From positions 930,001 through 994,000 of the forward strand of contig CAXHTR010000006.1 of the NCBI GenBank assembly GCA_964019655.1: a stretch of 64,000 bases of DNA, in the 5' to 3' direction. Under the pieces are notes generated by a model that was not told the origin of the DNA, made no database searches, and worked only from the letters and a program-made list of their open reading frames with translations. A program made the position numbers and the translations under genes. Source of the stretch: Perkinsela sp. pyNocScin1 (Eukaryota; Euglenozoa; Kinetoplastea; Prokinetoplastida; Perkinselidae). Shown here piece by piece: positions 20,957 through 30,599 of the stretch (within the stretch, counting starts at the first letter, position 1; every line of letters begins with the position of its first letter).

Positions 20957-21017
20957 GCCCGAACGCCTTTAAACGCTTTGGCTTTCAAAGCTTCTCAGCG
21001 TGTTTCCTATATTTCAG
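20871..21017 (+). other. Candidate 147-nt spliceosomal intron
   Basis: AAAG|GTGCGT at the 5' side and CCTATATTTCAG| at the 3' side. Removal joins codon phase 1 exactly (G|TT, Val) and links two membrane-protein ORFs. Alternatively, TTTCAG is an acceptor for the second ORF alone. Confidence 0.4.
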
Positions 21018-21517
21018 TTTCTCTACTCTACATGTGGGATTTTTCGAGACGCGTCCAACAGTTCGGTGGCATAGTGATACTCGTAATCAACGTACCAGCT
21101 GCGGTATTCTCCCCCAGTAGCCGCCTCGAGTCTATCGGCACAATGGTCCTGACCGCAGTGTGCGAAGTCGTGTCCACAGCGCTCACATACAAGCGCAGGA
21201 AAGATCACCTGCAGCGCGCTGCCCAACAGCCGGGCCTCGCCCCTGTCATCGTCCAGGCCGAGCCGCCCATCATCTACACCCCGCGCCGGGCCCCATCGCT
21301 CAACGCCCGCACGCCGCCCACGACGACATCCCCGGCGCAAGACATCACCCCAGTCATCCCTGAAGACGAGCCCCTCGTGCCGATGGCCATGCGCATCGCC
21401 TCACCGCACCGATCAGCCGGCCGCCGGTTTATCCGAGACACGCCGATGCTCCAGCGACTACGGCCGCGAGCGAGTCAAGGTGAAACGCCGACAGAAAGGG
21501 ACGCGAGTCAGCTGTAG
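20978..21517 (+). CDS. Membrane protein with Pro-rich cytoplasmic tail (or second exon)
   Basis: Two hydrophobic spans (GIVILVINVPAAVF and TMVLTAVCEVVSTALTY) followed by a basic KRRKD and a Pro/Thr-rich tail of about 90 residues. The spacing of two spans then a basic stretch repeats the layout of the preceding ORF. That supports one spliced gene with an internally duplicated unit. The last codons overlap the first unit of the 21.5-22.1 kb tandem repeat. Confidence 0.45.
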   Translation: MAFKASQRVSYISVSLLYMWDFSRRVQQFGGIVILVINVPAAVFSPSSRLESIGTMVLTAVCEVVSTALTYKRRKDHLQRAAQQPGLAPVIVQAEPPIIYTPRRAPSLNARTPPTTTSPAQDITPVIPEDEPLVPMAMRIASPHRSAGRRFIRDTPMLQRLRPRASQGETPTERDASQL

Positions 21518-22150
21518 CTCAATCGAATAGGAATTGGGAGAAAATACTGCGATTTATGTTTATGAGAGCCAAAGAGAAAAAATATGACCAGCTTGCATAT
21601 GGTGAATAGTACACAAAAGCCATTCCGAATTGAGACAAGCCCATCCTACTTGATGATCAGCGAAAGAAAAGAAAAGTACAGACCCCTCAACCACATGCTA
21701 CAATTACTGCGCGCGTACGACTGCGAAATACTGATAGCGAGCGCCGACAAAACCTGATGCGAGTCAGCTATAGTGGAATCTACTAGGACAAGAAAAAAGT
21801 GCGATTTATGTTTATGAAAGCCCAAGACAAAAAGCACAGCGAGCTTGCATTTCGTGAAATTCATACTATTTCATCAAAAATTGAAAGAGGCACATTCCAC
21901 TGAATGATCAGCGAAAGAAAAGAAAAGTACAGACCACTACGACCGCGCGCTACGATTGCAATTTAACGAAAGCCAAAGCCAACAGAAGGGAATGCGAGTC
22001 AGCTATAATTGAACCTAATAGGAAGACAAAAACACCGAGGTTCATCTAATGAGAGCGTAAAGCGAAATAATACTATAAGCTTGCATCATAGCATTGAAAA
22101 GCAGACAAATTCATAAGAAAGTGACAGAAGCACACCCCACTTAAATATTC
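21503..22150 (+). repeat. Tandem repeat, about 2.6 degenerate units of 235-256 bp
   Basis: Units begin with GCGAGTCAGCTATA at 21,503, 21,759 and 21,994. They share TGATCAGCGAAAGAAAAGAA and ATTTATGTTTATGA blocks. The first unit starts within the last codons of the upstream ORF. No coding capacity. It lies between the membrane gene and RAE1. Confidence 0.7.
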
Positions 22151-22220
22151 AGCCTGTAAATCACTCCCTACTGCTTCCATCCCCATCTACACTCCCTTTC
22201 ACAATCTTCATAGATTACCC

Positions 22221-23585
22221 ATGTCGACCGACACGACCACGCCGAACCCAAAGATCGACACCGCCGCGGACTGCGTCATCCGCTACGACCAGAGCGACCA
22301 GGCCATCAGCTCCCTGCAGTGGACGCACCCCGCCGGCATGCCGCCGATGCTCTCGTACACCACGTGGATGGGCGGCTTCGGCGTCTACTCGATCAACAAG
22401 AACCCCGACGGGTCCATCGCCGCGAGCGCGATCACCGAGCTCACGACGCCCAAGGCCACGACCTGCGTCCGCGCCCAGCAGCAGCCGCAGAGCTCCTTCG
22501 GCGGCTACAGTGCGCCCTCCCAGGAGCGTTTCACGCCCAACAGCGCCTCGCTCCCCGCGCTGTGCTCAACACTTTCAGAAAATGGCGACCTCTTCGTCGG
22601 CGGCTGCAGCGGCTGCGTGTATCACTACGATCTCAAGGCGCTGAGCAACGGCACACCCCTCGCGGACAGCGTCCGCGTCGTCGCACGACACGCTCGGCCT
22701 GTGAGCGCCGTCCACATGCTTCCCAACTCCCCCCACCTCGTCACAGCCAGCTGGGACAAGAGCGTTCGTGTCTGGGACCTCCGGCAGGCCCCGCCCACTG
22801 CGACCGCCCCACTTTTCTCTTCGACTGGCCCTGATGGCTCTGCAGCGCAAATAGCGCTCAACGCACCCATCCAGGACCTGCAGATCGCCTTTGGGCAGCA
22901 GCAGCAGCAGCAGCAGGCCGGCGGATTCTCGAGTAATTCAACAGCTGACCTCAGCACCCACAAGGGCGTCGCACTGTGTGCCCGCGAGGGCGCCCTCATC
23001 GACTTTACCAAGATGCAGGTCGTCACCCAGCTCAAGCCGCTGCCGAACATCCGCGGTCAGATGACCGCCGCTGCGATGCTCCGAAACGACCAAAGTGTGC
23101 CCTACGGGTGCCTCGCTGGCTGCCGCGATGGCCGCGTGATGATCAAGCTTTTTGACGAAGAGACGAGTGGTGGGAGCTTTTTCGGCGGGCGGACGAGCAC
23201 TGGCACAACCAGTAAGGTCCCCAAGTCGTATTCATTTATCGGCCACAAAGTCGAAAAGAACCTCAGAACACAGAACGCTGTGCAGGCGGGGCAGTACCCA
23301 GTGGGGGCAGTCGACGCGCACCCGCGCTTCCCGTACACGATCGTCTCCGCGAGCGCCGACGGCATAGTGAAGACGTGGGACATTGAGAAGAAGAAGCTGA
23401 TACAGACGTTTGACTACGGCTACCAGCCCGTGACTGCGGCCAAGTTCAGCGGCGCGGGCGGCGAGATGCTCGCGCTGGCCTTGGGGTACGACTGGAGCAG
23501 GGGGCCGCAGCACTACAACCCCGCCAAGGCTGGGGGCATCGTCGTCAAGAATCTCAAGCTCGAGGACGTGCAGTGTAAGACCTAG
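22221..23585 (+). CDS. RAE1: mRNA export WD40 protein RAE1/GLE2
   Basis: Seven-bladed beta-propeller that binds NUP98-type GLEBS motifs at nuclear pores and works in mRNA export and spindle assembly. 454 residues, longer than the usual roughly 350-370 because of insertions. One insertion is a Gln run at about 226-232. WD-type blocks include VTASWDKSVRVWDLR and IVSASADGIVKTWDIEK. The C-terminal signature YDWSRGPQHYNP (from residue 423) closely matches the YDWSKGHE-type end of RAE1 proteins. A pyrimidine-rich leader precedes the ATG. Confidence 0.9.
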   Translation: MSTDTTTPNPKIDTAADCVIRYDQSDQAISSLQWTHPAGMPPMLSYTTWMGGFGVYSINKNPDGSIAASAITELTTPKATTCVRAQQQPQSSFGGYSAPSQERFTPNSASLPALCSTLSENGDLFVGGCSGCVYHYDLKALSNGTPLADSVRVVARHARPVSAVHMLPNSPHLVTASWDKSVRVWDLRQAPPTATAPLFSSTGPDGSAAQIALNAPIQDLQIAFGQQQQQQQAGGFSSNSTADLSTHKGVALCAREGALIDFTKMQVVTQLKPLPNIRGQMTAAAMLRNDQSVPYGCLAGCRDGRVMIKLFDEETSGGSFFGGRTSTGTTSKVPKSYSFIGHKVEKNLRTQNAVQAGQYPVGAVDAHPRFPYTIVSASADGIVKTWDIEKKKLIQTFDYGYQPVTAAKFSGAGGEMLALALGYDWSRGPQHYNPAKAGGIVVKNLKLEDVQCKT

Positions 23586-23715
23586 GCGTAGAGGAAAGCG
23601 TTGTTTCTGGAAGTGTACAGAAATGAAGTTGAGGGGAAGTAGATAGTAAAGTTGGAATATTTGATGAATTTTGCCCTTGTACAGAACAATGATCTACTGA
23701 GAGGATTTAAAGAAA

Positions 23716-24243
23716 ATGGACGGCCCAAATCTGATAGAACTCGAGAATGGCAAAACGATTAAAGTCCGAAAGCTGGCAGAAGACGATGACGCCAAAGGAT
23801 TTTTTGAAGTGCTCGACCACCTATCGCCTCGCCCCGAGGGGACAGCTGTGCCCCATCACGAGTTTGTCGAGTGCCTTCGGGCTATGCAATCAGCCAAGTG
23901 CGTCCTCGTCGCTGAGTTTGAAGAAAAAATTGTAGCGACTGTCTCTGTCTTCATCGAGCGCAAGTTCATTCACCATCTGGGTGCTGTCGGGCACCTCGAG
24001 GACCTTGTGGTGCTGCCAGCGTTCCGCGGCATGGGGATCGGGCGCGCGCTCGTGCGGCTGTGCCTGTCGTACTGCTTTGATGCGGCGAGTGTGGCCCGCC
24101 TGCAGTGGCCGGTGTGCTACAAGGTGATACTGAACACGAAGGCGTCGAATGTTGCGTACTATGCAGAGCAGGGCTTTCGAGCGCACGAGACGCAGATGCG
24201 GATAGATTATGCAGATTGGGAGGAAGAGAAGCGTCTGCGCTAA
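23716..24243 (+). CDS. GNA1: Glucosamine-6-phosphate N-acetyltransferase
   Basis: Transfers acetyl from acetyl-CoA to glucosamine-6-phosphate, a step to UDP-GlcNAc for glycans, GPI anchors and, if present, chitin. 175 residues, the normal size for a single GNAT domain. Visible: GHLEDLVVLPAFRGMGIGRAL with the acetyl-CoA pyrophosphate loop RGMGIG at 104-109, CYKVILNTKASNVAYYAEQGF as in GNA1, and the preceding FIERKFIHHLGAVGHLED. Cytosolic; no targeting signal. It lies 130 bases downstream of RAE1. Confidence 0.92.
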   Translation: MDGPNLIELENGKTIKVRKLAEDDDAKGFFEVLDHLSPRPEGTAVPHHEFVECLRAMQSAKCVLVAEFEEKIVATVSVFIERKFIHHLGAVGHLEDLVVLPAFRGMGIGRALVRLCLSYCFDAASVARLQWPVCYKVILNTKASNVAYYAEQGFRAHETQMRIDYADWEEEKRLR

Positions 24244-24526
24244 ATTAAAAGCTACTGACACTGTCAGCTGTCGGGCCCCAATAGAATAAATTTTCTGCAG
24301 AAGCATTGGCTCGTAACTCCTGCTTGCTTCCCTCTCGAATTTCCTCTTCTTCAGTCGACAGTTGGACGACAAATGAAGCCCAGCCGACCCTTGAAGCTAC
24401 TGCGCCTGCTGTTGGAGACCCTAAATCGAATTCCGTCACACATTACTTGCTTTCGTCAAGCCTTTCACATATTTCGCAACACCTGATTCCCCTCTCACTT
24501 CCATTTCTCTTCTTTCACCAATTCTA

Positions 24527-24541
24527 ATGTCTCCGCACTGA
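24527..24541 (+). promoter_or_regulatory. Four-codon uORF whose stop overlaps the next start (TGATG)
   Basis: ATG-TCT-CCG-CAC-TGA. The TGA shares its A with the ATG of the AAA ATPase gene. This geometry could couple reinitiation. It is only relevant if transcription starts upstream of 24,527. Confidence 0.3.
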
Positions 24542-26556
24542 TGGCCCGCCTCAATGAGTATGGCTTCGGTTCTAACCCGTACACGAGACGCTTCCGCGGG
24601 CTCGTCCCCGTGAAGCAGAAGCCCGCCCCGGCTGTCGTCGACGAGAACACCACCTTTGCCGACTTTTACGACGAGGCCGACCTCTTCGTCGAGCCGACGA
24701 CCGACGCATTGCTTGATACGTACAAAAGCCTCAGCCCGGCCGACCAGCAGGGCCGGCGTGGCAGGGACATCCTCGCAGAGGTCGCCGACAACGTCGAGGA
24801 CCTCTACTTCTCTGATGTCCTCAAAAAGGCCTTCCCGAGCGACCACCTGTGCAGCGACGCGGCGGCGTGCACCGACAAGGACTGCTGTGCGCTCCCGGGC
24901 CGCGTCGTAGAGACGCTGCTCGACGCGTTCGGCGTCGAAGAGGAATTCAAAGGAGTCCGTGAGAGCGTTCAGAGTAACTTTGGAGCGAAAAATCCACGCG
25001 ACGAGGTCAAAGCGCACACAAAGAAATCGAAAGAAGACTTTATGAATAAATTCTTTCCAAAGGACGTGAAGTCGAGGGAGGTAAAGCCGAGGGAAAACTT
25101 GCACCGAGTAGCGCAGACCTCCAGGGAGCAGAAACACTTTGAAGTTTTACAGAAAGCCCCGCCAAAGCAGCTCACGACTGTCACCTTCTCGCAGTGCACC
25201 CACTTGCCGAGAGAGCGCAAGCTCCGCACTGAGGCATTCACCCTCGCCCAGCACCGTCCCACACTCGCCCAAGTCCGCGCCCACAGCTTCCGCACCGAAG
25301 AGCCGAGCCGGAGCTACCGATCCCCTATTAAACGCCAATATGGAAAAACTGTCGAAGCTGACTCCAGCGAGGGCACTACCCGCCGCCCAGCCCCGACCTT
25401 TCAGACCGCCGCCGACGCCCTCGCTGAGGCGAACGCCAAGATGGGCCAGACCGGCAACGGGCCGACCTTTAAGCGCCCTGGCCTCTCGCGCATGGCCTAC
25501 AACCCGCCCTTCGCGCGTCAGGACCCGCCAGAGCAGAAATCTGCTGAGAACCAAAAGGCGAAGAAGCCAAAGACAGAGGACGAGGAGTCCCTCGAGGGCC
25601 TCCCGGCCTACCTTTTGAACGAGGACGGCACAGCGCTGCACCCGCGCGTCGCGAGCTGCGACCCCAAGCTCCTCGCCACTGTCTGCCGCGAGATCATGGA
25701 CGCGGCCACGAACATCACCTGGGACGACATCGCGGGTCTCAAGAACGCAAAAGCAACGCTCGAGGAAGTCATCATCTGGCCAATGCTCCGCCCAGACCTT
25801 TTCAGTGGCCTCCGGGGGCCGCCCAAGGGCATTCTGCTCTTCGGGCCTCCCGGCACCGGCAAGACGCTTCTGGCCAAGGCCGTCGCGAGCCAGACGGGCT
25901 GCACCTTCTTTAATATTAGCGCCTCCTCGCTCATGTCCAAGTGGATCGGCGATGGCGAGAAAATGGTGCGCTGCCTCTTTGCTATCGCGAGCGTGCGGCA
26001 GCCGGCCGTTGTCTTCATTGATGAGATCGACTCGCTGCTCAGTGCGCGCACAGAGGGCGAGCAGGACGCGTGCCGGCGCATCAAGACAGAGTTCCTCGTC
26101 CAGCTCGACGGGGCCGGCACAGACAGCACCGACCGCGTCCTCGTCATTGGCGCGACTAACCGCCCCGAAGAGCTCGACGAAGCTGCCCGGCGGCGCCTCG
26201 AGCGCCGGCTGTACGTCGCCCTCCCTGATGCTTCATCGCGCCAGCGCATTATTCAGCACCTCCTGCGCAAGGAGCCGAACGCTCTATCTGAAGAAGACAT
26301 GCAGGCCATCGTCGAGCGCACTGCCAAGTACAGCGGCGCTGACATGAAGGCGCTGTGTCGAGAGGCTGCGATGCGCCCACTCCGCGAGTGCCGGTCCCTC
26401 AAGTCTGTGGCAGCTGCCGATGTTCGTGCGATAATGCGTGAGGACTTTGAGAAGGCAGTGCAGACAATCCGGCCGACAGTCTCAGATACCGAAATTCAGC
26501 GCTACGCGGACTGGAACGCGATGTACGGCAGCACAGCGATGGCAGATGGGATGTAG
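24541..26556 (+). CDS. FIGNL1: Fidgetin-like AAA ATPase (FIGNL1 type)
   Basis: AAA ATPase of the meiotic/fidgetin clade; FIGNL1 proteins disassemble RAD51 filaments and related members sever microtubules. 671 residues: a Pro/Lys-rich N-terminal region (1-370), then one AAA module. Walker A is GPPGTGKT at 435-442, Walker B VVFIDEID at 490-497, followed by GATNRPEELDEAARRRLERR with sensor and Arg-finger residues. A VPS4-type C-terminal helix ends RYADWNAMYGS. WPMLRPDLFSGLRGPPKGIL is typical of FIGNL1. The N-terminal region shows no clear RAD51-binding motif to my eye, so function within the clade is inferred. Confidence 0.9.
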   Translation: MARLNEYGFGSNPYTRRFRGLVPVKQKPAPAVVDENTTFADFYDEADLFVEPTTDALLDTYKSLSPADQQGRRGRDILAEVADNVEDLYFSDVLKKAFPSDHLCSDAAACTDKDCCALPGRVVETLLDAFGVEEEFKGVRESVQSNFGAKNPRDEVKAHTKKSKEDFMNKFFPKDVKSREVKPRENLHRVAQTSREQKHFEVLQKAPPKQLTTVTFSQCTHLPRERKLRTEAFTLAQHRPTLAQVRAHSFRTEEPSRSYRSPIKRQYGKTVEADSSEGTTRRPAPTFQTAADALAEANAKMGQTGNGPTFKRPGLSRMAYNPPFARQDPPEQKSAENQKAKKPKTEDEESLEGLPAYLLNEDGTALHPRVASCDPKLLATVCREIMDAATNITWDDIAGLKNAKATLEEVIIWPMLRPDLFSGLRGPPKGILLFGPPGTGKTLLAKAVASQTGCTFFNISASSLMSKWIGDGEKMVRCLFAIASVRQPAVVFIDEIDSLLSARTEGEQDACRRIKTEFLVQLDGAGTDSTDRVLVIGATNRPEELDEAARRRLERRLYVALPDASSRQRIIQHLLRKEPNALSEEDMQAIVERTAKYSGADMKALCREAAMRPLRECRSLKSVAAADVRAIMREDFEKAVQTIRPTVSDTEIQRYADWNAMYGSTAMADGM

Positions 26557-26716
26557 TCAAGGAATAGTCTTGTCTCGGGTAGTGAATGTGAAAATCCGGT
26601 CGCCTGGAATTGAACTCGGGTCCACTTTCCCTGACACACTACATTTTTCAAATTTTTTGGCTTCTTACCCCTACCCATCGTCACTCTCTGCGTTTGCCCC
26701 CTCTGCAGCCCAATCG

Positions 26717-28453
26717 ATGGACCAACGGGAACGGCCTGATCGACCTGCTCCTCTCCGAGCAGAGCCGCCCAGCGCCGCCGAGCCCCCCGCCGGCGGCGCA
26801 CCGCGCGCGCGCAGTCATCCCCATCTGGTCGCCCCGCAAGCTGAAGCCGAGATGACGCACGCCCTGCTCGGGACGCCGGAGCCCGCCACACCGCTGCACG
26901 GGCTCCCTGCGCTCTCTGAGGCCGCGCTCCAGCGCGCGAGCACCGACGGCCTCACGCCCTCGCCGCGCCAGCTCAGCGGCGACGAGGAGACGATCCTCCT
27001 CACCGACGACGACACCCCCAAGGAGCGCCACAAGACGCTCAACATCTGGCGCCTCGTCGCCCTCGCCTTCGTGTTCACCTGCTCAGGCCCCTTCGGGGTC
27101 GAGGCGGCCCTCCGCGCCGCCGGCCCCGCCTTCGGGCTCCTCGGCCTCGTTCTCACGCCGATTTTCTTCGTGCTCCCGCAGATCGTGATGGTCGCCGAGC
27201 TCGCGACGATGATCCCGTCCAACCAGGGCTACGTCGCCTGGGTCACGCGCGGCCTCGGCGACTTCTGGGGGTTTATCAATGCTTTTTCGACCTTCGCCGC
27301 CAATCTTCTCGACATGTCTGTCTACTGCACGCTCTTCTCGTCGTACGTCTGCGTCTCCAAGCTCTTTCAGGGCCAGCGCGCGAGCGCCCACCTCATCGCC
27401 GCCGGCACTGGCGACGGCCCCTCCTTCGCCGTCCAGTACGCCATCCGCCTCGCCTGCAACCTCGTGGCCTGCTCCTTCGCGCTCCTCGAGTCCAAGCACG
27501 TCGCTGAGATCTCGACGGCCATCGGCTCTGTCGTCATGGCCCCCTTCGTCATCGGTTTTGCCTTTGCCGCCAAGGATATTCGCCCGAGTGACCAGTGGCT
27601 CCTCTGGCGGCCCGCCGTTTATGAAGTTGCCCGCAACTCGACGACCGCCTTCGCCTATACGACCCAGACCCGCGAGATCGACTGGGCGCTCTGGGGCAGC
27701 ACGCTCTGCTGGCTCTACACGGGCTGGAACTCCCTCGGCAACCTCGCCGCCGAGGTGCGCTCGACCTCGACGTACACGTACGGCATGACCATCGCCACTG
27801 TCCTCGACGTCGTCGCCTATCTGATTTCCGTCGTCGCGGCCCTCACCGTCGACCCACTCCAGATCCTCGAGCGCCAGTTCCGCGACGCCGGGCCCGAGGT
27901 CGCCGCCCGCGTCCCGCTCTGGCAGGACGGCTACCTCGTCCTCGCCATGGAGATTTTGTTGAGTGGCCTCGGCTCGTCCATCGCCGTCGCTGCTTCCCTT
28001 TCCATTTTTGGGATACTCATCAACTCGATCACGTGCTACGCCCGCGCGACGGCGGGGATGGCTGAGCTCGGGTGGCTCCCGCGGGCCCTCGCCCGGACGC
28101 GCGAGAACACGCTCGTGCCCTACAACTCGGTGCTGCTCTTCGCGGCGATCACGGCGGTGCTCTCGCTCTTCGAGTTCGACATGCTCATCAAGGTCGACTC
28201 GCTTTTGGCCGCGCAGGGGTACATTCTGACGTTTGTGTCGTTCCTGCGGCTCCGCTACAACGAGAAGGAGACGCACCGGCCGTACCGCGTGCCGTTCGGG
28301 AGCGTCGGGGCCTGGGCGACGTCGCTGATGAAGATCGTCGTGATGTTCGGCATCATGGCGGCGGTCATCGTCGACAGCCCCGCGATCGCGTGGCTGTACC
28401 TTGGGTTTAACCTCGCGTTCGCCGCGCTCTACTTTGGCCTTGTCAAGAAATAG
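26717..28453 (+). CDS. APC-superfamily amino-acid/polyamine transporter (PUT-like)
   Basis: 578 residues from the ATG at 26,717. The longer frame reaches back into the preceding gene and lacks support. A cytosolic Pro-rich N-terminus of about 100 residues is followed by about 11-12 hydrophobic spans. Opening motifs SGPFGVEAALRAAGPAFGLL and ELATMIPSNQGYVAWVTRGL match the SGGPYGIE...GGY-WV pattern of plant and protist polyamine uptake transporters. The unwound TM1 Gly region is present. Later blocks are WNSLGNLAAEVRS and the C-terminal THRPYRVPFG of the superfamily. Substrate (polyamine versus amino acid) cannot be told. A pyrimidine tract ending in CTGCAG lies just upstream. Confidence 0.85.
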   Translation: MDQRERPDRPAPLRAEPPSAAEPPAGGAPRARSHPHLVAPQAEAEMTHALLGTPEPATPLHGLPALSEAALQRASTDGLTPSPRQLSGDEETILLTDDDTPKERHKTLNIWRLVALAFVFTCSGPFGVEAALRAAGPAFGLLGLVLTPIFFVLPQIVMVAELATMIPSNQGYVAWVTRGLGDFWGFINAFSTFAANLLDMSVYCTLFSSYVCVSKLFQGQRASAHLIAAGTGDGPSFAVQYAIRLACNLVACSFALLESKHVAEISTAIGSVVMAPFVIGFAFAAKDIRPSDQWLLWRPAVYEVARNSTTAFAYTTQTREIDWALWGSTLCWLYTGWNSLGNLAAEVRSTSTYTYGMTIATVLDVVAYLISVVAALTVDPLQILERQFRDAGPEVAARVPLWQDGYLVLAMEILLSGLGSSIAVAASLSIFGILINSITCYARATAGMAELGWLPRALARTRENTLVPYNSVLLFAAITAVLSLFEFDMLIKVDSLLAAQGYILTFVSFLRLRYNEKETHRPYRVPFGSVGAWATSLMKIVVMFGIMAAVIVDSPAIAWLYLGFNLAFAALYFGLVKK

Positions 28454-29230
28454 ATGAAGGGAAGGTAGGGGGTTGGGGTAGGGGAATGAAATTTTGCTTA
28501 TTTTCTTATCTTTATTGAGAATTGGAATGAAGCCGAAGAGAGAAAGAGGTTAGTGGCCCATCATTCACGAGAATGATGAAGGTGGGAGTATCTGGTATCC
28601 GAGTCTTCACAGAAATCTTTCAGCAAGTCGATTCGCTAGCATACCGGTTGCGCACAGCGCCATATCGACTATGCTGATAGCTTCGACGAGATTTATTCAG
28701 TGACCTTATGTCTGCGGTTTCCCATTTTTGCGTTGTTTGCGGCGCATTGCCTTTTTGCAAGATTTCACTCCTCTCGCTGATGATTTCGAGGCATTTATCT
28801 GATTCGCATGACGATAGGGCATCGATAGCTACCAAAAATAAACGCTGAACCTTTTTATCTAGGCGGACGGCAGTTGACTAGAAGAACCTAAGCTGAGCAC
28901 AGAGAGAAGCGATGTGTGTGCTGATGACTTCAGATTATGTCTACTGGCTGCAGTTCATGTCAACTTTTGAGCTCTGTCTCTTACTCCAGTGCCTTTTCCG
29001 TGTTTTCACGCTTCCATTTCCCCTTCTGATGATTTCGAGGCATTTGTCTGATTCGCATGACGATAAGACATCGATAGCTACCTAACAATTACGCTGATTC
29101 TTTCTATGTAAAGTACTTTTTTTAGCTGCACTGCACTCGGGGACCAGAGCGGCCCGTGAGGCACAGCGATAGGATCGCGCCCGCAGCAACAGTAAGTATT
29201 CCTATTAACGGCCGAAGTGCCGCAGCGATC
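28454..29230. repeat. Strand-switch spacer with a 249-bp spaced direct repeat
   Basis: No supported gene. A block of about 55 bases starting TGATGATTTCGAGGCATTT is present at 28,778 and again at 29,027 with few differences. It is followed each time by GCATGACGATA and CATCGATAGCTACC. All supported ORFs to the left are on +, nearly all to the right on -. Confidence 0.6.
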
Positions 29231-29255
29231 GGGAGATACGTGAGGTCGATCATTC
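29211..29255 (-). repeat. Tag-2 repeat
   Basis: Reverse-complement orientation: GATCGGGAGATACGTGAGGT. First tag to the right of the island, and already in the opposite orientation from those on the left. Confidence 0.55.
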
Positions 29256-29543
29256 ATAGGGGACATGCTCAGAATGCATGGAAATAGTCATGCGCTATCT
29301 CACTGAAGGGCGACAAGAGCTTTCACAGGCATAGCACTGATGTCAGAATGTACCTAGGTCCGCCAAGAATTACATTCTGACAACAATTAGATACCACAAC
29401 CGAGGCGCGGGGGCTTTCCAAAATGGTTCGGCGCAAAGCATGTAGCCATCACCGAGGCCCGCGGGCAAGAAGTAAGCATAGACTGCAGACATATGCAGCT
29501 GTGCGGGTAGTAAGTTCATTGTGTATATTACGCAGTGTACGAC

Positions 29544-29566
29544 CATTTGATGCTTCACCCTCCCTC
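29544..29566 (-). repeat. Tag-1 repeat, C-type, short
   Basis: GATGCTTCACCCTCCC. No convincing gene lies between 29,256 and 30,330; only fragmentary charged ORFs near 29,830-30,140. Confidence 0.4.
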
Positions 29567-30334
29567 GAAGACGGTCCTGGGGTGCGTGGTGCTCATCGTT
29601 CCTTCTCCGCGGAGAGGCTTGCGAGAATCATTTCCGCCAAGTTCGCCCCATTATCCTCTCGGACTCGACGCTCATGAAGCTTAGTGGTTGGTCATATATA
29701 CATATGAGTTTGACCTAATATCTACACGTGAGTTACACTTTTTGGCACAGCCAGTGCGCTAGAAATCACTATAATCGTGATCATAGCGCTATTCTGCGCA
29801 CCGGCTAGCTCTGGGCGGATAATGCGCAAGATACTTAAAGCGTGTACCAAACACGCACTGAGCACGGCGCGCTTAAAGATGCGCTTGAACACGGCAGCAT
29901 GCGGCGATCCTTCACTGTTGCCCGCCTGCGTAGAGTGCTGTGCAGGCTACGGGGTGTTGGGGGACGGAGCTTCTTTGTCGCTTGGTGTCTGAAAAACGCG
30001 TGCCCCATCTCTCTCTCGGGCCCGAGGCCCGCGGAGGATCCTCTCAAGAATGTTCTGTGCTGTGGCTCGAGCGCTGTCTGTTTCCTCTGCGCGGCGCTTC
30101 GATTGCCCCCTCGACCGAGTACGTAGAAAACGCCTCTTCGTCATACTCCCCGTCCTCGATGGATTGGCTGAGCACGGCGCACTTCTCCAAGGTAAAAGCT
30201 GACACTCTGCTAATTATTCAATTCCCTGAAAAACGCATTAAATACGACAGGTATGAGCCAAGCCTCTTTACCTAGTGTAGACCCGTTTCGCTTCTTGGAT
30301 AGCTACTCTCAGGCCAGGAAAGAAAGACCGGGCG

Positions 30335-30578
30335 TGGAGTGCACAGCGCAGGCCGAGCAAAGCCTGCCGATCGGAAGATACGTGAGGTCAACAAAGCGAG
30401 TGGCAAAAGGTCACGGAGCCAGCGCAAGGAAAGTATATGGCAGAAAAGACAAGATATATGCAGCTCGAGTGTCATCGCTAGGTACGTGCAGGAAGCTGAA
30501 GCGTCACACATATATGACTGTCTGCGCGAACCATAGAGTATCTATGGCCATACGACCAGTCAGTGTGTGGCCCTCCCA
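30335..30578 (-). repeat. Short element bounded by tag-1 and tag-2
   Basis: The tag-1 lead at 30,557-30,578 has the hairpin CCATA-GATACTC-TATGG (5-bp stem, 7-nt loop). Tag-2 at 30,335-30,400 has the hairpin GCAGGCCGAGCAAAGCCTGC. About 170 bases of non-coding sequence separate them. Confidence 0.6.
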
Positions 30579-30599
30579 GTGCGAAGGAATCTCCATCGT

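Noticed and set aside
26590-26650. tRNA 3'-half-like sequence on the - strand (GAGTTCAATTCCAGG)
   Set aside because: The T-stem pairs poorly and no matching 5' acceptor strand or anticodon arm is found within 100 bases. It lies in the transporter leader.
26438-26716. N-terminal extension of the transporter into the FIGNL1-type gene
   Set aside because: It overlaps FIGNL1 coding sequence in another frame; the ATG at 26,717 follows a leader-like pyrimidine tract and gives a normal-length transporter.
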